Of a DNA stretch of 64,000 bases, positions 10,636-21,152 are shown piece by piece. Every line of letters starts with the position of its first letter. Within the stretch, counting starts at the first letter, position 1. The DNA is from Lonicera japonica (Eukaryota; Streptophyta; Magnoliopsida; Dipsacales; Caprifoliaceae). The notes beneath the pieces are model-generated. The model searched no databases. It had not been told where the DNA came from and was given only the letters and a program-made list of their open reading frames with translations. The position numbers and the translations under genes were made by a program. The stretch lies in contig CM038471.1 in the NCBI GenBank assembly GCA_021464415.1, positions 29,671,234 through 29,735,233 on the forward strand, in the 5' to 3' direction.

Positions 10636-12701
10636 ACACATACCGAATAAACTAGAATTGATTACATACTCGATGCATGTGCAATATCATAATAAGTCCT
10701 TCACATTATGTATAGATTTTTATAATATGTAACGATATTTGGTTAAGTAGTTATTCTTCTTGAAGTAATAAAAGATCCTCCAAATAACCTGTCAAATGAT
10801 GTTCGGCATCTGAAAATAAGATAGGGTGAGTTGAAAAGAATAGCAAAAAAAATTAGCGAGGTGATGAGTTGCAACTAGAGTTAAAATAACGCTAATGTGG
10901 GTATGTTTAAGATTTCCAACTAAAATTATCAAATTTAATCAGCTAATCCCATTTAATATATATATATATATATATATATATTTTGTAGTAATAGATAAAC
11001 TTGTGAATTCATGACTTAATTAATTAATAGTCCCCAAGTTAGCAAACCCAACATCTATATCTACGTACATAAACATTTTAACAAACTTAATTCTATTCAG
11101 ATTTGGAAACCCAACTTCTATGTATATTTTCCGTTCACTTCAATTCGTCTACTGATATTAAATATCTCTCTCTATATTAAATATATCTCTCTACATCTAT
11201 AATAGCATAGTTGTTAACTAATTACTGTTAGAAACTTCTCGTAATAATTTTGAAACTGCAATTAACCGGTACACATATATGATGGAACATGCACATAAAT
11301 AAGATAACGCTATCAAAGAGAGACTCCGGAAATTACATGATATCAACAAATTGCTCCTAATCCACAGAGAGTCCAATTTCACTATTGAGTTAATAACGTA
11401 CTATGCAATGAATAAAAGATATAAACTTTCTTAACCTTAACTCCAGTACATCTAATCTTACTTTAAGAAATTAAAGTTTATACAATGAACTCTCTCACCA
11501 AAAACCTAAAATTCTCTTTCTTCTCTTGGTGCTTGGCACAAAGCACGCACACACAAAAAAAAAAAAAAAAAAGATTAATTAATAAATGAATATGCTCTTA
11601 TCTATTTATACACCAAAATTTACTGTTTGCAAATTTGGTAAAAATGTATAAATGGAATGAGCACAGCTAAGGTAACACTGTCCCTATTTTCAGAAAATTG
11701 ATAGGCAAAAGAAACTTTTGGTGGCTTAGAAATTCCATAACTAAGAAATTTATCCCTTTGGACCCACTTGGCTACTATAAATAATTTTGAGGAAGTAACC
11801 CCACTTTCTTTCTTTTTTTTTGGTTCAAAGGGAGAGTCTTAAGTGGTGTTTGATTAAAATTTTAAAATCACGTTTTTAAAATTTTTACTAAAAAATTAAA
11901 TTTACTTCACTTTACTTTCTCTTTCATAAAATTTTTAAAAAATCATAACTTTAAATTCAAAAATTGAAATTAGATAAAAATATATATATATTTGAAATAT
12001 ACTCTTCGAGATCTATAAAACTAGATCAATTGTGAATATTTATTTTATTTTTTTCATGAGTTTTTTTGAATTTGTTGAAGAAAACTCTAATAAAAATTAA
12101 ATTCACTTTTCAACCTACTTATACACTTCCCAAAAACTTATCTAAAAACATGTTTTAAAATATCATCCAAATAGGCACTTAGGCTCTGTATATTATAGAA
12201 CTATATATGAAAGGCTCCATCACCGGGGGTACATCAAGGACCAACAAGAAACAGAGTACGAAACTTCAAAGAGGCCGTAAAGCTAATACAAATCTAAAAC
12301 ATATAGATAGAGCACTAAAACCCTAAAAACATAAACTTACACAAAAACAACACCATAAGAGCAACACACAACCAGAATCACCACTTCGTCCTTCAGGCAA
12401 CTAGCAAATACAGTGAAGAGGAAAAAATTTCCAAACCTGGTTGCGCACAAATAAAGGCAAAAGTGACTAAACAATGGTGGGATAACCCACACACCTAAGC
12501 TGCAACAGCAGCAATATCAAATTTGAGCATCGTTTGTTTCTTTTCTTTTTTCCTTTTTTTTTTTTTCTTGTTACCCTCCGTTAACTTAGTGAACAATGTT
12601 ACAATTATGACCCTATTTGGGCACGTGAGGTGCATGCCATCAATGTAATCAAAACTAGCTCAAATTCTTAGAAATTTTCATTATTTTCTATCGTTAAAAA
12701 C
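10576..12701. other. Spacer right of hAT, decayed TNL flank then AT-rich DNA
   Basis: 10,584-10,745 aligns with 27,246-27,400 of the receptor upstream region (TTAAGAAACTA.TCTCCTTATTA, AATAAACTAGAAT, CTTCACATTAT.TATA) and carries an expanded (ATT)n run at 10,603-10,631. A weak TIR-like echo (CCTGTC..ATGATGT..CATCTGAAA) follows at 10,785-10,830. From about 10,900 to 12,180 there is AT-rich DNA with a (TA)n run at 10,960 and A18 near 11,555. 12,190-12,530 is less AT-rich and ends in a long polypyrimidine tract (12,535-12,570); it could be a reversed retroposed fragment, but I recognise nothing in it. Confidence 0.4.
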
Positions 12702-13407
12702 TGATGGTGTCAAAATCTAGAAGTAGATAATTAACCAATCAACAATTAAATATTGGTGAATAAAAAGTAAATGCGGCATAATGAAGAACACATGATATTT
12801 TTTGATAAGGTAGGTTCCTCCGGTAGCACTTATGCTATTCCGGCAGTACATCCTCCTTTTGTGTGTGCTTGCTTGGTATTAGCTCAAAGACAATCAACTT
12901 TGGATGACGATACAAGCTACCAACTTTTCTCTCTACAATTTCACTAATTCTATTTATAAGTATAGAATTAGAATTACAAATATTTCAACAAGATAAATAA
13001 TAAACTGTGTATGAGAGAGAGTGTATAAGGGTTGTTGGTATTTTTGGAGGTATGAAAAGAGAGAGTATAAGACCCTTCCGTTTCTTCTTAAATTGGCTTG
13101 TATTTGTATTGCCAATGGCTTTATATCTCTTGGATGAGATGGATGGATCTTGGATGAGATGGATGGTGTTGGATGAGAAGAATTGTGTGTTTTTGTCGTG
13201 TGTTTTTGTGAATGAATGAAGGGGTATTTATAGGTAAATGTAGAATGGCAAAAAGGTAAATTTAGTAAAAATGAAGGGCAAAACGGTAATTTTGGTGGAA
13301 GTAGGTGAGGTGTGGTAGGTGTGGAGGTAAAAATGAGATTTTACTAGAGGTAAAAGTGTTGAATTACCTTTGTAGGCCAATGATAAAATTAGTATTTAAC
13401 CCCATCA
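12702..13407 (-). repeat. 3' LTR of the gypsy element
   Basis: On the minus strand it starts TGATGGGGTTAAAT and ends GACACCATCA, with short inverted ends TGATGG/CCATCA. A TATA-like CTATAAATA lies at 13,225-13,233 (minus strand), just before a likely transcription start. Related copies lie at 22,879, 32,243 and 46,073. Confidence 0.92.
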
Positions 13408-13931
13408 ATTGTCCTCTATCCTTTATTTTTATGCTGAAAGCTGAATGTGAAGAATAAATGTCTTTACCGGATAAGTGGTCCGGCTTAAAGCTAAAGCGTG
13501 AGAGAGGGTACTTGTCGAGAAAGATAATCATGGGGAGAGCTCGAATAATCGATGTGTAAGGTTTTGTTAACCCTTGACCGTAAGTTTATAGGGATTGGAA
13601 CATTGATGTGTAAAGCAAGCTAGACTTTGATCATAAATAGTTTGATTATACTCGGGCATTTTTCAACTGTCTTCATATGTATATATACATATATACATAT
13701 ATATATATATATATTTATTTTATTTTTAATTTTTTTTGCGGCAGCTTTCCCTTCCTTTTCGACCTCGAAATCTGTCCAGGGCTTTTGTCCCTTCTCCTTC
13801 TTCATCTTCCTCAAAACCCCATTCTCTTCTTCAAGTTTTCAAAGGGATATCCACGACTAGACCAACCACACCTGCACCATTACTCTTTTGTAATACAATT
13901 TCTCTTACGGAAAGAAAAGCAAACCAAAATA
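13408..13931. other. Gypsy 3' region, 5' of the LBD-like gene
   Basis: The bases next to the 3' LTR read, on the minus strand, AAAGGATAGAGGACAAT, a weak polypurine-tract candidate. An (AT)n-rich TATATATACATATATA tract lies at 13,677-13,712. It is followed by a CT-rich stretch before the LBD start, which is a plausible core promoter and leader for plus-strand transcription, though nothing proves use. Confidence 0.4.
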
Positions 13932-14782
13932 ATGTCGGACACTCCCCGTTTTTCAGGTCCTCCATGTGCAGCTTGCGTTTATAGCCACAGGAGATGCCTC
14001 CATTTTGTGAATATGCTAAATTTTTTCAAAATGTGATTTGTCGTCACGAGATTAATCGTGATGATTATCAAACGATCTTCACTGTTTTCGGGGTAAGGAA
14101 AGTTGCATCTTTTTGGCAAAATGTTCCTGCACACCAATATTCCGAGACTCTTGATTCATTTATCTTTGAAGTTAGGGCAAGAACCAAAAATCCCTCTAAA
14201 GGTTGTACTGATCTCATTATTTCTCTTGAAAAGAAGGTAGAAGAATTGCAATCACGGGTGACGATGTTAGAAGCTCGACTAGAAGGAGCGTCTTCCAGTG
14301 CTAACCCATACTTTTTCTTTGCTCCTTTTAAAGGTTCTTCAAGGGTCCTATCGTCAGCAGAACATATTGCACCTGATATTATTCCGATTGACGCGAATCT
14401 TTCAGGACACGGGATATCTTCGATCGATGCAGATTTGTCGGCATATCCTTACTCTGGAAGTTTTTTAAAGCTCCTCATGTCGGAAGAGGGTGTACAGGAT
14501 ATTCTTTCGACTGCCGCAAATCTTTCTGAACAGGGGGCTCTTCTGACTGAAGTGAATTTGCTGTCATTTTCGAATATGTCCTATTACCAGGCTGCCTCGG
14601 ACGATTTTTTATCGTAATCTTCTCAAGCTGATTTTGTTGCGGAGGTTGTCGAACCAACATGCCATGACTGGACAGCTTTAAGGGATATAGGACGTGATTT
14701 TTCTGATTATTCTTCTTCTGATTTCAGTGCTGTTTTGAATTTTGGTGCTGGTGATCTTCAGATTCTTTCGCCTTTTCTTTGA
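13932..14782 (+). pseudogene. LBD (LOB-domain) transcription factor-like gene inside retrotransposon
   Basis: The start ATG at 13,932 opens MSDTPRFSGPPCAACVYSHR, then RRC. One C missing near 13,997 shifts the frame; the next frame continues PPFCEYAKFF. Read across the shift, the cysteines fit the LOB zinc-finger-like pattern C-X2-C-X6-C-X3-C. Then comes a GAS-block-like FTVFGVRKVASFW and a VRARTKNPSKGC that matches the family's DPVYGC region. A heptad-like LEKKVEELQSRVTMLEARL follows in place of the LX6LX3LX6L coil. TAA at 14,615-14,617 interrupts the frame; it stays open beyond to TGA at 14,780-14,782 through an acidic, Ser/Asp-rich tail. LBD proteins are plant-specific nuclear DNA-binding regulators. 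Here the gene is antisense to gypsy pol, as a captured passenger. No intron is seen. The two lesions suggest it is now dead. Confidence 0.78.
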
Positions 14783-15714
14783 TTAGATAAATTATCTACC
14801 CCTTCGCTTCCATGTCTTTTTGTTTACGAAGAAGGGGTCTAACATATATCTGCTTATCATTCAATAGCATACCGTTCAGCCCAGACAATGTATACACCTT
14901 TAGTGAGGGTTTTGCTCTTTAAACAAGTGTTCCGTATATATTCCACCTGTAACATCTCCTTTCATCAGTAAATAAACAAGTTTGTTTCAAAAAAAAATTT
15001 TATATCTTCTGTGTGCTCTTTTTATGTTTTATTTTGAGTCGTTATTGTGAGATTGAACAAGCCATTAATGGTTATCCCTTTTCCCCCACACTCAAAGTAA
15101 AACGGTAAAGGCAAAAGAGATAAAATAAATCCAATAAAGATGCTTGTGTTAGAGGTCTTTTGGCAGTTTTCCAGGAGGGACTTGGTGTGCAATAGGTTTT
15201 CATTGGGTCATTTGTACATAAGGAATTATTCTTATTTTGGCTAAGTCTATAAGAGTTGTGCCCCCTAGACTTTAAGCAAATTTTGTAAGATTCTTTCCGA
15301 ACGCCAGTTAGACTCCTCAGAGTGTAAGTGTGCTCGTGTAAGAGAGCTGTGCATCAACAAACTGACCTCTTTAATTAGAGGAGTTTCTCAGCTTTCAGCA
15401 AGTCTGCATTGAGGTCCTTTTACGCTTGGTGACTGACCTATATGGTGATATGAATTTTTTCGAAGTCCTTGGTGTCTTAAAAGAAAAATTTGTTCTTTTT
15501 GGCTAAGTCTTAAGTAGAGTCATACCCCCTTCTGACTTAGGCAAATTTTGACAATCTTCTCATTTGTTACCAGGCCTCTTAAGTTAGCAAACCGTCCTCT
15601 TTGTGAGGGGGTTTTTTATAGAGTCTAATTTATAGGGAATGAAGTGGCACACAAAATATTTCGTATACACTTCTACAAAAGAGCAACTATTACAAAGATA
15701 TAACATGTCTTAAT
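14783..15714. other. Gypsy 3' non-coding region with a diverged repeat pair
   Basis: No coding sequence is recognised between the LBD-like gene and the end of integrase. Two related segments, 15,237-15,310 and 15,498-15,577, share TTGGCTAAGTCT, a CCCCCT block, GCAAATTTTG and a ..CTTCTCATTTGTTACCAGG-like end. They are a decayed direct repeat about 260 bp apart. Confidence 0.5.
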
Positions 15715-18204
15715 TCAAGGATAGTATCTCTTGAGGTGCTCTATGTTCCATGGTCGCATGAGCTCCATGCCATCCGCGGTCCGCAAATAGTAGGTGCCAG
15801 GTCGGCTGACCTTGGTGACCACATAGGGACCTTCCCACTTGGCAGCGAGTTTGCCATGTTCAGAAATCTTTGTTGCTAGGGTGACTTTCCGAAGTACTAA
15901 GTCACCAATATTCAGACTCTTGTGCTTGACCCTTTTGTTGTAACTCTTGATCATGCTTCTTTTATATGCCTCTTCTTTGATTCGAGCTTGGTCTCTTTTT
16001 TCTTCGAGGAGATCTAAGTTAGCTAGTAAGTTTCCATCGTTACTGTTGACCTTAAAGTCAATTAATCTTATTTTGATAATTACAATAAGTTAATAAAGTG
16101 TTATTTAACTCGGTTGTTCCAATGATGATAGCCATTTTAACCGATATATCTTTCGACCAAGTGTAACTTCAAACCGAAATAATCAAAATCTCACACAAGC
16201 TTTACAAACGCCTCTACTCACAAGAAATGAACTCAAGTGATATACATGTGCTATACAAAACAAAGAAAGGATCAAGAACATCAAACAAGTAAAGATACGC
16301 ACAAGAAAATCAAGCATCACGAAGACTCGAATTATCATTAAATGGAGTGAGTGCTTAGATTTTATGTAAAGATACTTGATTGATCAAATTCCTATAGCTC
16401 AAACATATTCTTACATCTTTTAAAGATTGATTCAAACTAGCTTGAAATTGAATGTATTTGAAAAACATCATTTTACAAAAACCGAGTTTCAAAATAAATT
16501 CATATTAATTTTAAATGATCAAATTTTAAGCTCTAATAAAAATTGGTATCTTAGAAACATATTTTTGAGGTTCAAAAATAATTAGAATTTTATTTGAAAC
16601 TAAATTGTTAAATTGCAAAAATATTTTTATTTTACATTTAAAATTCGCTCAATTTTTGTCCAGTTTTGATCTAACGGTAAGATGGAGACCTTCCCGAACT
16701 CCGATCATTTTGAAATTTTTACAGTAGTTAGACAACATCTGCTGGCAATTTTGACTAAAATTTGAGCATAATCCAATGGTCAAATTGGGAGAAATTAACA
16801 AAATAATTTTGAATTTTTTGTCAAAACTAGCTGTTGGAAAGTTTGAAAATGTATACCTTGGAGCCAAAACCTCTCTTAATCATCCCCAACGGCCATATGA
16901 TTTTGCAAGCTAAATATATGATGTCTTAGACATGTTTTAACACACTTGAATCATTCTACAAACTTATTTTACATATATATAAAGTTATTCAAGTATTCAA
17001 TTCATTTTATTGATCATATTCTTCATTTTTGAGCTACATATTTTGATCAATTTTGATATCTCTTAGTGTGAGCTTCATTTGTATTTTTTCATATACAAGA
17101 GAGATATTGTACATTGGTGTTTGTCACCAAAACTCATTTGAATCATAATTGTGAGAGGTGTATCTCATAGATTAGCAAGAAGGATTTCTTGTGAAAGTAT
17201 TGAAGGTGTTTTCAATACTTGTGAGAGTGTGTGATAAGAATACACTTGTAGAGGTTTGATCTTCACCTGGAAGGAGATCGATTATAGTGAAAATTCTCGG
17301 GGAACTAACCGAGCGCAGAGTAGGGGGAACAAGCCGAACCGTGTGGACAAAAAATTTTCAACTTCAAATTGGTTCAATCTTTCTTACTCAATCTCTTTAT
17401 TTATTTGTTATATTAATTGATTGAAGTTGCTTATATTATTGCTTATTTTTGGGATTGATTATTTAATTGATTGTTTTCATTGATAAACTTATTTAACTAA
17501 GTTGCTTTGCTTAAATATTTTAGAAACGTTTTAATTTCGCATTAAGTTTTTAAAAACCCTATTCACCCCCCCTCTAGGGTATTTTCCGACCTACAGTTAC
17601 GAGTTGGGTCATGATAGTTGACTCTGTAAGTTGGCACTCCTATCTCTACTGGAATGACCGCTTCTGTTCCGTAGGTCAGGGAGAAAGGAGTTTCACCGGT
17701 TGGGCCCCTGATGGTGGTCCTGTAGGCCTATAGTACCGATGGGAGCTCTTCAAACCAGTTTCCTTTGGCATCATCAAGTCTCTTCTTCAATGAGCTCAGT
17801 AGGGTTCTGTTGGTGACTCCTACTTGGCCATTGGCTTGAGGGTGGATAAGTGAGTTGTAATGGTTCTCGATTTCATGCCCTTCGCAGAGGTCGCAGTCAA
17901 ACTACTTTCCGTTATTAATGATAAGGATTTTTAGGAGACCAAAACGACAGATGATGTTTTTTCACACAAAATTCTGAATCTTCATGGTGGTGATCGTCAT
18001 TAATGCCTCAGCCTCAGCCCATTTAGTGAAATAATTAATGGCCACAACTGCGAACTTGGTCTGTCCTTTTCCTAGAGGGAAAGGTCCCACTATGTCCATG
18101 CCCCATTGAGAGAAAGGCCAAGGGCTGCTGACAGGGCTCATAAGCTCTGCTGGGAGCTGTTGGATGTTGGCGAATCGCTGGCACTTGTCACATTTCTTCA
18201 CCAT
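15715..18204 (-). pseudogene. Gypsy integrase, interrupted by a solo LTR
   Basis: The first part (18,204 to 17,596) shows the zinc-binding end CDKCQR and the catalytic core with GMDIVGPFP (first Asp) and FTKWAEAEA. Farther on come NNGK*FD and ANGQV(G)VTNR, around the second Asp and the Glu. Stops occur near 17,962 and again downstream. The C-terminal part (16,043 to 15,715) has VLRKVTLATKISEHGKLAAK, then WEGPYVV and the C-terminal HLKRYYP, typical of plant gypsy integrases. The 1,552 bp between them is a later LTR insertion with TSD GTTAC. The enzyme would have inserted cDNA into the host genome; it can no longer be made. Confidence 0.85.
16044..17595 (+). mobile_element. Solo LTR, family X, nested in integrase, TSD GTTAC
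   Basis: It begins TGTTGACCTTAAAG and ends CCGACCTACA, with GTTAC on both sides (16,039-16,043 and 17,596-17,600), a perfect 5 bp target duplication. It is 1,552 bp, carries no internal coding region, and matches the solo LTR at 3,493-5,027 in reverse orientation. Shared parts include the CAGGTGAAGATC/GAAGATCAAACC region and the CACCCCCCCTCTAGG end. The insertion postdates the gypsy element. Confidence 0.9.
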
Positions 18205-18324
18205 TTCTTTTGCATCTTATAGGATAGTAGGCCAGAAATAGCCTTGTCTGCCAACTATGAGTGCTAGTGAGCGAGCTGCTGGATGCCCTCCACATAGACC
18301 CTCATGAATCTCTAGCAGGGTTGC

Positions 18325-18966
18325 TTAGGCTTGGTGCGGGTGTAGGCAGAGCAAAAAAGGGAGGACGTACCCTCTCTTGTACAATGTTGCTTTGATGACC
18401 ACATATTTGTTGGACATGTATTTTATCCTTTTGGCCATCTTCCCATCTTCGGATAGAGTTTCGTCAGTGAGATAATTCAAAATTGGATTAATCCAGTATT
18501 TGCAGACCTGTACTAGAGCTGTGTCTAACTCTAAGGGTTCATCTATGGCTTTTCTTTCCAGATATTCAACGTGAATCTCACTTGGTAAGTCTGAAGTCGT
18601 GGTGAGCTTGGCCAGGTGATCTGCCTTGTTGTTTTGAGCTCGTGGGACCTTAATGAAAACTAAGTTAAAGTACCTTTGAGTTGTCGTTTTAGCCTTCATC
18701 AAGTAGGCGGCCATGCGCTCTTTTTTTGCCACATTATGACCAAGTATTTGGCCGACTACTACCGCAGAGTCATTATAAACCACCATCTGCTTTACTCCCA
18801 GATCACTAGCTATTCTCAGGCCCGAAATGATGGCTTCGTACTCAGCCTCGTTGTTGGAGGCCTTAAATAGGAATTTTAATGCTATCTCCAGGGTGTTGGC
18901 CTCAGGAGTGATTAGCAACAAACTAGATCCAGAACCTTATAGATTTGAAGCTCCATCGGTGTGCAA
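18325..18966 (-). pseudogene. Gypsy second RNase H (Tat-type)
   Basis: The frame shows DGASN, then NNEAEYEAIISGLRIA, VVYNDSAVVVGQILG, and IKVPRAQNNKADHLAKL. This is the D-E-D-D layout of the additional RNase H that marks the Tat lineage. A stop (TAA, minus strand, 18,937-18,939) lies just after DGASNL. It would remove the RNA strand of the RNA/DNA hybrid during reverse transcription. It is separate from the RNase H that follows the reverse transcriptase at 19,252-19,500. Confidence 0.85.
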
Positions 18967-19251
18967 GACACATATGGGTACTCATGGTAACAAGTTCATC
19001 GAGGTGGTAGGGGTCAAAGTATTTGGGTCTGGGAGCGGCAGTAGCTCTGGCGGCTCGTCAACCTGTTCTTCTGTGTAGGTGAACTCGGCTATAAAGTCTG
19101 CCACCGCTTAGCTCTTAATCGAGGTTCGAGGCCGGTAGTTAATCACGAACTACCCGAGTTTCACGGCCCATATGGCCAGACGACCTGATTGTTCTTGCTT
19201 GTCGAGAATTTTTCGCAGTGGCTGATCTGTGAGCACATCTATGGTGTGGGC

Positions 19252-20385
19252 CTAAATGTAGGGTCTTAGCTTTCGAGATGTGATGAGCAAGGCATAGGCT
19301 AATTTCTCCAACCTTGGGTAGTTTAGTTCGGGAGTGTGCAACGCTCTGCTTGTGTAGTACACTGGTAGTTGAGCTCCTTCATCATTCCTCATCAGTGTTG
19401 AACTAACTGCAGTTCGTGATACTGCCAAGTATAAACTCAGAACCTCCTCCTTCTTTGGTGAGCTAAGGAGGGGAGGGGTTTCGAGGTACTGTTTGAGCTG
19501 CTGAAAAACCAGCTCACATTCTTCAATCCACTCAAAGGCTTTCTTTAAAGTTTTGAAGAAAGGGTGGCACTTGTCGGTTGCTCTAGAAATGAACCTGTTG
19601 AGAGCTGCCACTCTTCCTGCCAGATTTTGGACTTCTTTCGGTTTGAATGGAGGTCTCATGTCAATAAGGGCTTGTATCTTCTCTGGATTAACTTCAATTT
19701 TCCTTTGAGTGACCATAAAGCCCAAGAATTTTTCCCTTTTAACTCTAAAAGCACAATTAGCTGGGTTGAGGGACATGCTGTTCTGTCTGAGTATGGCAAA
19801 GGCTTTATTGAGGTCGGCCACATGGTCAAGGGCTTTAAGGCTTTTAACCAACATGTCATCAATATAAACCTCCATGTTTCTGCCTATTTGGTCTTTAAAC
19901 AACGCTCTTATCACCCTTTGGTAGGTAACTCCCGCATTTCTTAAGCCGAATGGCATAGCTTTGTAACAGTACGTGCCTTCGTTGGTGATAAAGGAAGTCT
20001 TCTCTTCATCTTCTGAAGCCATTCTGACCTGATTGTAACCAGAGTATGCATCCATGAAAGTCAACATTTTGTGGCACGTAGTTGTGTCTAAAAGCTAGTC
20101 GATCTTTGGGAGTGAAAAATTGTCTTTCGGACAGGTCTTATTGAAGTTTTTGAAGTCCACGCACATTTTCCACTTCCCACTGTGCTTCTTTACGAGCAGT
20201 ATATTGGAGAGCCACTTCGGATAGTGGACCTCCTGAATGAAACCAGCTTGGAGGAGCTTTTGGACCTCTTTTTTGGTGGCCAAATTCCTTTTTGCAGCAA
20301 AATTTCTTTTCTTCTGCCTCACGGGTTTGAAAGTGGGGTCGGCATTGAGCCTGTGTACCATGACCTCTGGGTTCAGCCCCTTCAT
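19252..20385 (-). pseudogene. Gypsy reverse transcriptase and first RNase H
   Basis: The N-terminal part contains LLQAGFIQEVHYPKWLSNIL and KMCVDFKNFNKTCPKD. The palm contains FMDAYSGYNQ, MPFGLRNAGVTYQR and the catalytic YIDDMLVKS. A connection domain and an RNase H start (YYTSRALHTPELNYPRLEKL) follow. Both halves are in the same frame but are separated by TAG at 20,095-20,097, where a Gln codon (CAG) would fit. Another TAG at 19,252-19,254 ends the frame before RNase H is complete. The domain order fits Ty3/gypsy. Confidence 0.92.
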
Positions 20386-20493
20386 ATCGTCGTGGGACCA
20401 TGCGAAGATATCAACATTAGCCCGTAAGCATTGACAAAGTTTTTCTCTAATCTCTGTGCAAAGTCGATTACTGATTTTCAGGATCCTGTCGGG

Positions 20494-21087
20494 CTATGAG
20501 AGGTCCAGAACTAAATCTTTTAAGTCTTTCATTGGTTCACCACGGAGCTCTTTCTCTTCATCCCTGGGGTCTAAGGTGTCGATCTCCCACTTCTCTGTGT
20601 CGGTAGGCTCTCCTGTCCCCATCAATTCTTTCTCAGCAGTGACTTTGATCTCAACAACCCTGATGTCTATAGTTCTAACTTCTTTTAGTGTCCCAAACTG
20701 GCAGCTACGAGCTTCTACCTGATTTTCTCTGACCTCCCCGACTCTGTGAGGGGTAGGGAATCTCATGGTCTGGCTACAAGTCGAAATTGTAACCCTGATC
20801 TCATTGAGCGTTCCCCTACCGAGGATGGCGTTATAATGGGTGGCTCTATCTAGTATTAAGAATTCGGCGACTATGGTGATCTGTTTTGGAGTTGTTACCA
20901 GGGTTACAGTGAGCTTAATTATTCCCAGAGATTTAATGTTTTCTCCTGAAAAACCAACCATGGTGACTGAGGAAGGGGTTAGCTGATCCGTGGTCAGACC
21001 CATGACCTTAAAGGCGCTGTAGTACATGATGTTGGAAGTGGCCCCTGTGTCAATGAGGATTCTATGGACATTGTTATTGCCCACCAT
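20494..21087 (-). pseudogene. Gypsy aspartic protease and linker
   Basis: Near the start is ILIDTGATSNIMY, the active-site motif of retroviral-type aspartic proteases (DTG, with Asp as catalytic residue), then a flap-like region and AILGRGTLNEI near the domain end. About 90 residues of acidic linker rich in E, D and R follow up to reverse transcriptase. This stretch has no stop. It would cut the Gag-Pol polyprotein. Confidence 0.85.
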
Positions 21088-21152
21088 CGCTGTTACTACC
21101 AGAGGGTCGTCATGAGGGAACTCTATAGATCTGAAGCTGAAGCATTCTGAAT

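Noticed and set aside
13007..13219. Open frame in the gypsy LTR, found again at 23,184 and 32,548
   Set aside because: It lies wholly inside LTR sequence, antisense to the element, has no known domain, and changes residues freely between copies.
14475..14660. Minus-strand frame over the LBD tail, and other antisense frames over the TIR exons (27,593, 27,885, 28,108)
   Set aside because: They are shadows of the plus-strand coding sequence without any domain of their own.
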